64,000 nucleotides of DNA, taken from positions 930,001-994,000 of the forward strand of contig NZ_OU745391.1 in assembly GCF_916618895.1 (NCBI RefSeq), written 5' to 3'. Positions 56,475 through 64,000 of the stretch are shown here, in pieces. The DNA is from Pseudoclavibacter sp. Marseille-Q3772. GTDB lineage: Bacteria > Actinomycetota > Actinomycetes > Actinomycetales > Microbacteriaceae. A program made the translations under genes and the position numbers. The notes beneath the pieces are model-generated. The model was given only the letters and a program-made list of their open reading frames with translations. It made no database searches and was not told the origin of the DNA. Position 1 is the stretch's first letter. Each line of letters begins with the position of its first letter.

Positions 56475-56602
56475 GATCTGACCAGTCTCCCTGCCCGCGA
56501 CCGCGGGCAACAGGACGACTCTCATAACGACTGGACCTACGAAACGGGGTCAGCCCAACCGCATCCGGAACCGGGGCGGAGTCGACCTTGGCGGGCGGAT
56601 GC

Positions 56603-59116
56603 TTAGAGCTGTACCACCTCGGTAACCGTCACGACGGCTTCGCCCTGTTCAGCGGATGCGGTTAGGTCGACGGTCGCGCGGACGCGCCAGTCGAAGACGC
56701 GTTCGGAGTCCACAATGGTCTGTTCCACATCCCAGAACCCGTCCTTCGCGCGACGCTGGTCGATCTGGCAGTACTGCGGGGACCTTGCCTCCCCATCGAT
56801 CTCGATGTGATCGTATTGCTCATAGAAACGATCCAGTATCTCCGGCCAGTCGACATCGTCACCCAGCGCAATGAGATCGTCGTCGCGTTCGAGCGCCGAC
56901 AGATGCACCCGACGCCACAGCTCGTTTCGCACCAGCACACGGAAGGCACGCTCGTTGGTCACCACGCTCGCGGGTGCCGGCGGTACCACCTCGTCCTCGT
57001 GTTCCGTAGGAGCAGTCAAAGATTCCCATTCATCAACGAGGCTGGAATCGACCTGGCGCAATAGTTCGCCGAGCCATTCGATGAGGTCGTCGAGTTCCTC
57101 GGTGCACTGCTCGGTCGGAACGGTGTGCCGAAGCGCACGATAGGCATCCGATAGGTATCGCAGCACAACCCCTTCGGAGCGCGCGAGATCGTAATAGGCA
57201 ACGTACTCGCCAAACGAGAGCCCACGCTCGTACATGTCGCGAACCACCGATTTCGGGGCGAGGTCGAAGTCTCTCACCCACGGGTTTGCGGTGGCGTAGT
57301 CTTCGTAGCACTGTTCGAGCAGCTCTTCGAGCGGTTTGGGGTAAGTGATTTCCTCAAGCTTTTCCATTCGCTCGGCGTAGTCAATGCCGTCGAGTTTCAT
57401 GGAGTTTGCGGCCTCACCCTTCGCTTTGAACTCCTGGCTTCGAAGCACCGGTCGCGGATCATCCAGCGTTGCTTCCACGACGCTGACCACACCGAGGGTG
57501 TCTTCCGGGTCCACCACGTCGAGCATGGCTACCGCAAATGGCGATAGTGGTTGGTTGAGTGCGAAATTCGGTTGGAGCTCGAAGGTGAGCCGGAGCTGCG
57601 GACGGCCGGTTTCTGGATGCGGGTGTTCGCGATCAACCTGCACGATGCCGGCATCGATGAGGGTGCGGCCAATCTCCAACGCCCGTAGCGCCAACTGTCG
57701 CTGCCGGGCCCGGGGTTCGTGATTGTCGAAGCACAACTGCCGGACGTGTTCAAACACGTCTCCCCCACGCGCGACCACGTTCAGCAGCATCGCCGAGGTG
57801 ATGTGCATGTGGCTGGTGAGGGTTTCCGGTTGTGCTTCGGTGAGCCGCTCAAACGTTTTTTCGGTCCAGTTGACGAACCCTTTGGATGGTTGCTTCCGCG
57901 TGATCTTGCGCTGTTTCTTCGGGTCTCCGGCTGCCTTATTGAGTGCGTGTTCGTATTCGATAACGTGCTCGGGTGCTTCCACCACCACGGTGCCGTGCAC
58001 ATCGAAGCCAGCGCGACCGGCACGACCAGCAATCTGGTGGAACTCCCGGGCGCTCAAATGCCGCATCCGCTGCCCATCGAATTTGGATAGCGCGGTGATG
58101 AGTACCGAACGGATGGGGACATTGATTCCGACTCCGAGGGTGTCGGTACCGCAGATCACCCGAAGCAGGCCGCGCTGCGCGAGCACTTCGACAAGCCTGC
58201 GGTATCTCGGCAGCATCCCCGCGTGGTGTACGCCGATACCCTGCCGAAGCAGGCGCGAGAGCGACTTTCCGAACGATGTGGAGAACCGAAACTCGCCGAT
58301 CGTTCGCGCGATTTCATCACGCTGTTCGCGTGTTGCCACCTTGATGCTCGAAAGTGCCTGGGCTCGCTCGACGGCGGCCGCCTGCGAGAAGTGAACGATA
58401 TAGATCGGCGCTTCACCTTCATCCAAGAGCGTTTCGACCGTTTCGTGCACCGGTGTGGCGACGTAGCGAAAACTGAGCGGTACCGGTCTGGTCGCCCCTG
58501 CCACGAGTTCGGTTGGGCGGCCGGTTCTGCGCGTGAGATCTTCGGCGAGTGCCGTGGTGTCGCCCAGCGTTGCGCTCATCAGCAAAAACTGGGCTCTTGG
58601 TAATAGCAAAAGCGGCACCTGCCATGCCCAACCTCGTTGTGGGTCACCGTAATAGTGAAACTCATCCATGACGACTTGATCTACTTCGGCTGCTGCGCCC
58701 TCTCGTAGCGCAAGATTCGCGAGGATCTCTGCGGTGCAGCACACGATCGGCGCATCCGGGTTCACCGAGCTGTCACCGGTGACCATGCCGACACGTTCGG
58801 CACCAAAAATGTCGACTAGGGCAAAGAACTTCTCGCTCACCAAGGCTTTGATCGGCGCGGTGTAGTAGGTGCGCTTCCCCGCAGCGACCGCGAGCGCGTG
58901 GGCGGCGATCGCGACGAGTGACTTCCCGCTGCCGGTTGGGGTGGCAAGGATCACATTCGCACCGTCAACGAGGTGCATAACGGCTTCTTCTTGCGCCGGG
59001 TAGAGCTCGATGCCGCGTTCGCTCGTCCATGTGAGGAACGCTTCAAACACCTGGTTCTCGTCGAACGCGGCGTCGCTATCGTTCAGGGTTGGGATGAGGT
59101 CGGGCAAAGCAGTCAT
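56603..59116 (-). CDS. DEAD/DEAH helicase with DUF3516 C-terminal domain
   Basis: 837 residues. Superfamily 2 helicase motifs: Walker A ANVILATPTGSGKSLVAIAA (about 53-72), DEFHYYGDPQRGWAWQVPLL (motif II), SATLGDTTALAEDL (III), GVHHAGMLPRYRRLVEVLAQ, ICGTDTLGVGINVPIRSVLI and HQIAGRAGRAGFDVHG (VI). The C-terminal ~450 residues form the DUF3516 region found in actinobacterial relatives of HelY/Ski2-like helicases. It probably unwinds RNA or structured nucleic acid; the substrate is unknown. It resumes ordinary chromosome right of the island. Confidence 0.9.
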   Translation of the reverse strand: MTALPDLIPTLNDSDAAFDENQVFEAFLTWTSERGIELYPAQEEAVMHLVDGANVILATPTGSGKSLVAIAAHALAVAAGKRTYYTAPIKALVSEKFFALVDIFGAERVGMVTGDSSVNPDAPIVCCTAEILANLALREGAAAEVDQVVMDEFHYYGDPQRGWAWQVPLLLLPRAQFLLMSATLGDTTALAEDLTRRTGRPTELVAGATRPVPLSFRYVATPVHETVETLLDEGEAPIYIVHFSQAAAVERAQALSSIKVATREQRDEIARTIGEFRFSTSFGKSLSRLLRQGIGVHHAGMLPRYRRLVEVLAQRGLLRVICGTDTLGVGINVPIRSVLITALSKFDGQRMRHLSAREFHQIAGRAGRAGFDVHGTVVVEAPEHVIEYEHALNKAAGDPKKQRKITRKQPSKGFVNWTEKTFERLTEAQPETLTSHMHITSAMLLNVVARGGDVFEHVRQLCFDNHEPRARQRQLALRALEIGRTLIDAGIVQVDREHPHPETGRPQLRLTFELQPNFALNQPLSPFAVAMLDVVDPEDTLGVVSVVEATLDDPRPVLRSQEFKAKGEAANSMKLDGIDYAERMEKLEEITYPKPLEELLEQCYEDYATANPWVRDFDLAPKSVVRDMYERGLSFGEYVAYYDLARSEGVVLRYLSDAYRALRHTVPTEQCTEELDDLIEWLGELLRQVDSSLVDEWESLTAPTEHEDEVVPPAPASVVTNERAFRVLVRNELWRRVHLSALERDDDLIALGDDVDWPEILDRFYEQYDHIEIDGEARSPQYCQIDQRRAKDGFWDVEQTIVDSERVFDWRVRATVDLTASAEQGEAVVTVTEVVQL

Positions 59117-59139
59117 CGCGCCCTATCTTCCCACGCAAG

Positions 59140-60012
59140 CTATGCCCCGGCGCCGGGTCGCCACTGGGTGGGGTCGATGTAGCCGTTGAACATCGGCAAC
59201 GGGATGGCCTGGTCGTTCTCGGCGAAATGTTTCCAGGGCGTGACAGAGTTCATCGAACCCACGTCACGCACGCGCGCCACCTCGTCCAGGTCGAGTTCTA
59301 CGACCAGCACCTGTTCATCCGGACTATCTGCCTGCGCGATGACCTCACCTTCGGGGCCGACGACGATCGACCCACCCATCCCGATCGGACCGGCGACGTT
59401 TACGCTCACCGTGAAGTTCTGGTTGACGATTGAGTTCGCCCTCGCCAATACCTGCTCGAGCGGTCGGTCAGGGGTGGTGGTCTTTACGACATTGAGCACC
59501 ACTTCGGCCCCCATCCACGCGAGATGCCGAGTGACCTCAGGGAACCAGGCGTCATAGCAGATCGACAGCCCGACTCGACCAAATCCGGGGAGATCTGCGA
59601 CCACGAATTCCGTTCCCGGTGTGTATGGCTCGCTCGGTCGCCACGGGAATACTTTGCGATAGCTAGCGTGGATGTGGCCGTCCGGGGCAAAGAGCAGCGC
59701 CGTGTTGTAGGGGTCTGGCCCGTCACTGCGTTCGCAAATCGTGCCCGGCAGCAGCCACACACCGGCCTCGCGCGCGATCGCACTGTACCGTGCCCTTGCC
59801 TCATCCAGGCTGATGGCGGATGCACGCAATCGTGCGTTCTGTACTTCAAGGTCATCGTGATCGGCACCGAAACAGTGCAGCTCCGGGAAAACGATCAGAT
59901 CTGGCGCATGCGTCGCGACGACATCGCGAACCTGCGTACGCAACGCATCGGTGTTGTCGTCAATTGCAATCGGTGCCGCTTGCAATGCAGCAATCCGAAT
60001 CTTGCGTGCCAC
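59140..60012 (-). CDS. carbon-nitrogen hydrolase (nitrilase superfamily)
   Basis: 290 residues from a GTG at 60012 with AAGGAGG upstream; a longer ATG frame is also open. The Glu-Lys-Cys triad is visible: Glu in DLIVFPELHCFGADHD, Lys in ASYRKVFPWRPSEPY, Cys in VGLSICYDAWFPEVTRHLAW. The TVSVNVAGPIGMGGSIVVGP block follows. Likely an amidase, but the substrate (omega-amides, carbamoyl putrescine or other) cannot be assigned. It precedes the helicase gene by 24 bases on the same strand. Confidence 0.9.
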   Translation of the reverse strand: MARKIRIAALQAAPIAIDDNTDALRTQVRDVVATHAPDLIVFPELHCFGADHDDLEVQNARLRASAISLDEARARYSAIAREAGVWLLPGTICERSDGPDPYNTALLFAPDGHIHASYRKVFPWRPSEPYTPGTEFVVADLPGFGRVGLSICYDAWFPEVTRHLAWMGAEVVLNVVKTTTPDRPLEQVLARANSIVNQNFTVSVNVAGPIGMGGSIVVGPEGEVIAQADSPDEQVLVVELDLDEVARVRDVGSMNSVTPWKHFAENDQAIPLPMFNGYIDPTQWRPGAGA

Positions 60013-60053
60013 GGTGTCCTCCTTCTTCTTCATCGACGCAGCCAAGCTGCGCC

Positions 60054-63000
60054 CTACTCTCCCGCGGTGAGATCTCGCACTCGCTGGCCCACCACAGTGG
60101 ACACACCATCGCGATGCATCGAGACCCCGTATAGCGCATCCGCGATCTCCATTGTCCGTTTCTGGTGCGTGATGATAATCAGCTGACTGCTGTCGCGAAG
60201 GTTCTCGAACACATCCAAGAGTCGGCCGAGGTTCGCGTCGTCCAGCGCTGCCTCGACCTCATCCATGATGTAGAACGGGCTCGGTCGCGCCTTAAAAATC
60301 GCAACCAGCAGCGCAACGGCAGCAAGCGAGCGCTCACCGCCAGACAGCAGCGAGAGTTTGTCAATCTTCTTCCCCGCAGGTTTAACGGCAACCTCGATCC
60401 CGGTGGTGAGCATATCGTCCGGGTTCGTAAGCGATATATCTCCACTTCCGCCAGGAAAAAGCACCGGAAACACCTCGTGGAATGCCTCGCGCGTATCGGC
60501 AAACGCCGCAGCGAACACTTCCCGCATCCGGGTATCAATATCGTTGACAATTCGCACCAAATCGGCGCGCGTTTGGGTGAGGTCGTCCAGTTGTTCCTGG
60601 AGGTATGTGTGCCGTTGCTCCAGCGCCGCAAACTCCTCCAGCGCGAGCGGGTTGACGCGGCCCAGACGCTGCAGATCACGTTCAGCAGCCGCCAGGCGCC
60701 GCTCCTGCTCCTCGCGGTCGAAGACTTGCGGTGCCGGCTGCGCATCCGCGTGCTCGCCCGCATCCGCATCCGCATCCGCATCCGGCGCATCATCGCGATC
60801 GCTTACGGTCGCTCTCGGACCATATTCGGCAAGCAGTACGGCTTCGGTGAGAGAGAGTTCGCTCGCAGCACGTTCCAACAGATTCGAAAGCTGGAGTTTG
60901 CGCTCGTAGATCTGCAGCTCGAGGTGGTGCACATCCTCGGTGATTTTCGTGAGCCGAGTACGCAGATCCTGTTCCTGTTCGCGCAGCGTGCGCAATTGTG
61001 CATCCTGCTGTGCACGTTCCTGCTGGCGCTCATGCAACTCACGTTGCGCGAGCTCCGCGCTGGTCGCGATCGCTTCGGCAAGGGGCGGGATGCGTTGCAG
61101 AATCTCGCGGGTACGTTCCAGTTCGCGTCGCCGCAGCACCGTTTCGCGAGCCGCAAGTTCAGCCGCTTCCTGCTCCGCCTCGCGCTGCCGACGAAGGTCC
61201 TGCGCCCGCAGCTGTTCCGCACGCAACCGTTCACGCAGTGTTTCCACCTGCAGTCGTGCCTCCACCTCAGCTTCGCGCGCTCCTTCCAACGCGGCAACGA
61301 GCTCGTCGCGACGGGATGCATCCAACATCGGGCGGGGCTGCGAACGGTGCACCTCAAGTTCGTGCTTTGCGGTATCGGCGCGCGCGGCCGCATCATCAAC
61401 ATTCGCGACCGCCGCCGCCAAGGATTTGTCGGCGCGCGCGAGTTCTGCGGTAGCGGATTCCACTTTGCTCTTGGCACGGTTCAGCATCTCGCGCCGGTTC
61501 GCGAGCTCCGTATCAAACGCGCGCAGCGCGGCAAGCGCATCCGCGGCGTGCTGTTTCACAACCTGTAATTCACCGCGTGCGTCAGCGAGCTCGCCACTCA
61601 CCCGCGCAAGCTGCCCTTCCACCTCGGCAAGTTCGTGCAGTGCGCGCTCTCGCTCCGCCATCAGCTCGATACGGCTCGCCCCGCCGCGCTCGTTATCGCC
61701 ACCGGTGGTGAGCGTGCCCGCATCCACCACATCGCCGCGATGCGTCACGATCCGTGTTCCCGGTGGTAGTTGCTGCAGCAGCTGAGATAGCGATTGCGCG
61801 TCGCCGAGTTCGGGAATGATCACACATCGTTGCAGGAATTCGGCCATCAACCCATCTGTGGTGACCACGTCCGCAGCGCGACGAATATCCGGGACATCCG
61901 GCAACTCGAACCCATCCGTGGGAGTCGGTTCGGTGAAGTCGGTAATGAGATGCAGCTTGCCGAACTCATCTGCCCGCTCGGCAAGGCTCAGCGCCCGGGC
62001 GGCACTGTCTGCCACGACCGCATCCGCCCAGACTCCAAGCGCCGCAGCGATCGCCCGCTCGAATCCCGGTTCCACTCGGATCAGGTCGCTGAACCGACCC
62101 CGCACCCCGGCAGTATCGCTACCGAGCAGCGCGCCGGCACCATCATCAATCTCTGCGGCCAGCGCAAGCGCGGATGCACGGGCCTCGAGCGAATCTCGCT
62201 CACGGCGCAGCTCGTGGTCGCGTTCCCGCAGCTCGTCCACCTTCGCGCTCACCGCTGTCACCTGCTGCTGAGCGGTTTCATACCGTTCATCGAGTCCGTG
62301 TGAATCAGCTTCGCCGACACTGGCTTGATCGCCCGCCTCAGCCAATTCGGCTTCGGCAGTTTCCAGACGCGAGGATGCGGAGCGCCTCGCGTTCTCGCTG
62401 CGCAAGACTTCCCCGCGCACCGCCGCCAGACGGCTCGCAGCCGCATCCGCCTTTCCCTGCAACTCGGTGGTTCGCAGATCGTGTTTGGACAGTAGCGCTG
62501 ATTGTGCTGCGATCTCGCGGTCAAGCTCATCGAGCGCTTCGCGAGCACGGACCGTCGTACCACTCGCCTCCTGCCAGCCAGCTTGTTGCTGCGCTGTTCG
62601 TGTTTCGAGCTCTTGCACCTGCGTTTCGATCTCGGCGATTGCCTGTGCTGAAACGGTGACCGAATACGCCGGCTCTTGCAGCCGCGCCTCGAGCAGTGAC
62701 TCACGTTGAGCGACGAGCAGATGGAAGTTCTGTAGCCGCTCGCGCACGCTATCGAGGTCGAAGGCGACGCGCCGCGCTGCATCCACCGCATCCGAACGCT
62801 GCGCCTGCTCGAGCGACTTGATTTGCAGTACCGCTCGTTCGAGCTTCTCACTCAGCACCAGGCGTTCTGTGCTGCGGGCTTGCTCGGTGGACCCCGCCGC
62901 ACGCAACTCATCCCGCAGCCGCTGCACATCATCGGCCATTAGCCGTGCCTTTGCGTCGCGAGCCACCGCGGCGATCTCCTGGGCACGCTTGGCAACTTCT

Positions 63001-63626
63001 GCCTGGCGTCCTAGCGGTTTCAGTTGGCGACGCACCTCGGTTACCAGATCTCGCAGCCGCTGCAGGTTCTGCTCCATGCCGTCGAGTTTGCGGACAGTCT
63101 TTTCTTTTCGGCGGCGATGCTTGAGCACTCCGGCAGCTTCTTCGATGAAGCCGCGTCTTTCCTCCGGCGTTGCCCGAAGGACCGTATCCAACCGGCCCTG
63201 CCCGACAATGACATGCATCTCACGACCGAGGCCTGAGTCGCTCAGCAGCTCCTGCACATCCAGTAGTCGAACCGGCTCACCGTTGATCGCATACTCGCTG
63301 CCACCGGTACGGAACAGTGTGCGCTGGATCGTCACCTCGGAATAGTCGATTGGCAGCGCGCCGTCGCTATTGTCGATCGTGAGCGTCACCTCTGCGCGGC
63401 CAAGCGGCCCGCGCGTTGCGGTGCCAGCAAAAATGACATCTTCCATTTTGCCGCCGCGAAGCGATTTCGCGCCCTGTTCACCCATCACCCACGCGAGGGC
63501 ATCGACCACGTTCGATTTACCCGATCCGTTTGGCCCGACCACGCAGGTAACGCCGGGTTCAAACTCCAAAGTGGTCGGTTTTGCGAACGATTTGAAGCCC
63601 TTGAGTGTCAGGCGCTTCAAATGCAT
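60054..63626 (-). CDS. smc: chromosome segregation protein SMC
   Basis: 1190 residues of the condensin core. N-terminal Walker A in CVVGPNGSGKSNVVDALAWV, long coiled coil arms, a hinge near 505-660 (GRFSDLIRVEPGFERAIAAA, VVTTDGLMAEFLQRCVI), and C-terminal signature LLSGGERSLAAVALLVAIFK with Walker B PFYIMDEVEAALDDANLGRL. An acidic (Asp-Ala) repeat (about 948-955) lies in the arm, coded by four CCGCAT hexamers. SMC with ScpAB compacts and segregates the chromosome. In many actinobacteria ftsY follows directly; here they are far apart, with the island between. Confidence 0.96.
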   Translation of the reverse strand: MHLKRLTLKGFKSFAKPTTLEFEPGVTCVVGPNGSGKSNVVDALAWVMGEQGAKSLRGGKMEDVIFAGTATRGPLGRAEVTLTIDNSDGALPIDYSEVTIQRTLFRTGGSEYAINGEPVRLLDVQELLSDSGLGREMHVIVGQGRLDTVLRATPEERRGFIEEAAGVLKHRRRKEKTVRKLDGMEQNLQRLRDLVTEVRRQLKPLGRQAEVAKRAQEIAAVARDAKARLMADDVQRLRDELRAAGSTEQARSTERLVLSEKLERAVLQIKSLEQAQRSDAVDAARRVAFDLDSVRERLQNFHLLVAQRESLLEARLQEPAYSVTVSAQAIAEIETQVQELETRTAQQQAGWQEASGTTVRAREALDELDREIAAQSALLSKHDLRTTELQGKADAAASRLAAVRGEVLRSENARRSASSRLETAEAELAEAGDQASVGEADSHGLDERYETAQQQVTAVSAKVDELRERDHELRRERDSLEARASALALAAEIDDGAGALLGSDTAGVRGRFSDLIRVEPGFERAIAAALGVWADAVVADSAARALSLAERADEFGKLHLITDFTEPTPTDGFELPDVPDIRRAADVVTTDGLMAEFLQRCVIIPELGDAQSLSQLLQQLPPGTRIVTHRGDVVDAGTLTTGGDNERGGASRIELMAERERALHELAEVEGQLARVSGELADARGELQVVKQHAADALAALRAFDTELANRREMLNRAKSKVESATAELARADKSLAAAVANVDDAAARADTAKHELEVHRSQPRPMLDASRRDELVAALEGAREAEVEARLQVETLRERLRAEQLRAQDLRRQREAEQEAAELAARETVLRRRELERTREILQRIPPLAEAIATSAELAQRELHERQQERAQQDAQLRTLREQEQDLRTRLTKITEDVHHLELQIYERKLQLSNLLERAASELSLTEAVLLAEYGPRATVSDRDDAPDADADADAGEHADAQPAPQVFDREEQERRLAAAERDLQRLGRVNPLALEEFAALEQRHTYLQEQLDDLTQTRADLVRIVNDIDTRMREVFAAAFADTREAFHEVFPVLFPGGSGDISLTNPDDMLTTGIEVAVKPAGKKIDKLSLLSGGERSLAAVALLVAIFKARPSPFYIMDEVEAALDDANLGRLLDVFENLRDSSQLIIITHQKRTMEIADALYGVSMHRDGVSTVVGQRVRDLTAGE
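60758..60784 (-). repeat. in-frame hexanucleotide repeat in smc
   Basis: CCGCAT occurs four times in tandem followed by CCG (60758-60784), coding for alternating Asp-Ala. Each junction creates the CCGCATCC octamer. Confidence 0.85.
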
Positions 63627-63673
63627 GCCCTCAGCCTAATTGCTGTGCCGCGCATTGCCGGTACGCTAACGGC

Positions 63674-64000
63674 GTGGACCAGCCGATGAACGCACCGCTT
63701 GTGCTTGCCGTATGCGCAGTGATGGTGGGCTGTTCGGTGCTCGTGTTAACGAGTATGCGAGTCTCACTGCGCTGGGAACCGCTCTGGGCAATTACCCGCG
63801 CAGCCCTGCAGTTAGCAGCGTTGACGCTCGTGTTGCAGATGATCGTCACCAGCATCATGTGGGTGATTGTGTTTCTCGCAGTGATGCTCGTGGTGGCCAG
63901 TTTCACCGCGGTTCGACGCATCGACCCGGAGGCATTCCGCAATGACCGCACGCTCGCCGCGGTCGTGGTTACCGCTATCGCAGCCGGTTTGATCGTGGCA
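63674..64000 (+). CDS. FetB-like (UPF0014) ABC permease, 5' part (partial)
   Basis: Open from the GTG at 63674 (or ATG at 63686) to the window edge, 109 codons. The visible part has three hydrophobic helices: LVLAVCAVMVGCSVLVLT, the ALQLAALTLVLQMIVTSIMW region and VFLAVMLVVASFTAVRR, with RVSLRWEPLWAITRAALQLA in the first loop. That order is the N-terminal half of YbbM/FetB, which exports iron with the FetA ATPase in Escherichia coli. Divergent from smc. The family call is based on the first third only. Confidence 0.75.
   Translation, partial: MDQPMNAPLVLAVCAVMVGCSVLVLTSMRVSLRWEPLWAITRAALQLAALTLVLQMIVTSIMWVIVFLAVMLVVASFTAVRRIDPEAFRNDRTLAAVVVTAIAAGLIVA

Larger units (their letters stand above)
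55311..56552 (-). mobile_element. IS3-family insertion sequence
   Basis: About 1,242 bases with orfA and orfB on the minus strand joined by a predicted -1 frameshift. The left end begins TGAGCCGCCCCCTTCATTCG and the right end, read inward, begins TGACCCCGTTTCGTAGGTCC; these are imperfect terminal inverted repeats beginning with TGA. No target-site duplication is seen in the flanks (CCTGT on the left, GCCCA on the right), which fits rearrangement at one end. The element marks the right edge of the island. Confidence 0.75.

Noticed and set aside
60165..61568. 467-codon plus-strand ORF opposite smc
   Set aside because: It mirrors the smc coiled coil and has no domain or start signal; smc is complete on the other strand.

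Overview
The window is a high-GC actinobacterial chromosome segment. Gene content and order (rpsB-tsf-pyrH-frr-cdsA; rpsP-khpA-rimM-trmD; ffh, ftsY, smc; DUF2469, DivIVA-domain and DUF3516-helicase genes) point to Actinomycetota, most likely Microbacteriaceae. That family call is inference. The octamer GGATGCGG/CCGCATCC recurs through most of the window as a local base signature.

Layout. 1-16.3 kb: glgB 3' end, a CnoX-like protein, a large envelope protein with an internal lipobox, a coiled-coil protein, an AI-2E family permease, a secreted lysozyme-like protein, a DivIVA-domain protein, then the translation/lipid cluster cdsA-frr-pyrH-tsf-rpsB, an M23-like protein, a proline/threonine-rich wall protein and xerC. 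16.3-24.3 kb: an accessory stretch with an AraC-type regulator divergent from a DUF1348 gene, an internally deleted and an intact SnoaL-like paralogue, a methyltransferase, an RCC1-repeat protein, a TetR/HXXEE pair with a clear operator, a frameshifted DinB-like pseudogene, and a YCII protein next to an ECF42-type sigma factor. 24.3-38.5 kb: dprA, comM, yraN, DUF2469, rnhB, lepB, rplS, a GCS2-type ligase, rpsP-khpA-rimM-trmD, ffh, a LysR regulator, ftsY and a histidine phosphatase. 38.5-40.2 kb: a truncated LPxTG-protein fragment and two overlapping genes of unknown function that look like diverged paralogues.

40.2-56.6 kb is the most unusual part. A TerC gene with a yybP-ykoY (Mn2+) riboswitch is followed at 41.43 kb by a foreign-looking island that ends in an IS3-family element at 56.55 kb. 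The island carries a truncated MobF relaxase, a C5-cytosine methyltransferase with a second plausible gene nested in another frame, two convergent DtxR-family regulators, a metal ABC transporter, GTP-dependent PEP carboxykinase and the class Ib ribonucleotide reductase operon nrdIEF. A 1,226-bp stretch spanning the nrdE/nrdF junction is present twice in opposite orientation (41428-42653 and 52488-53713), so the roughly 9.8 kb between could invert and would then separate intact nrdE from intact nrdF. The common theme is manganese: uptake, sensing, export and Mn-using enzymes. I found no copy of the GGATGCGG octamer inside the island.

56.6-64 kb returns to ordinary chromosome: a DUF3516 helicase, a nitrilase-family hydrolase, smc and the 5' part of a FetB-like permease gene. 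I saw no rRNA, tRNA or CRISPR array.
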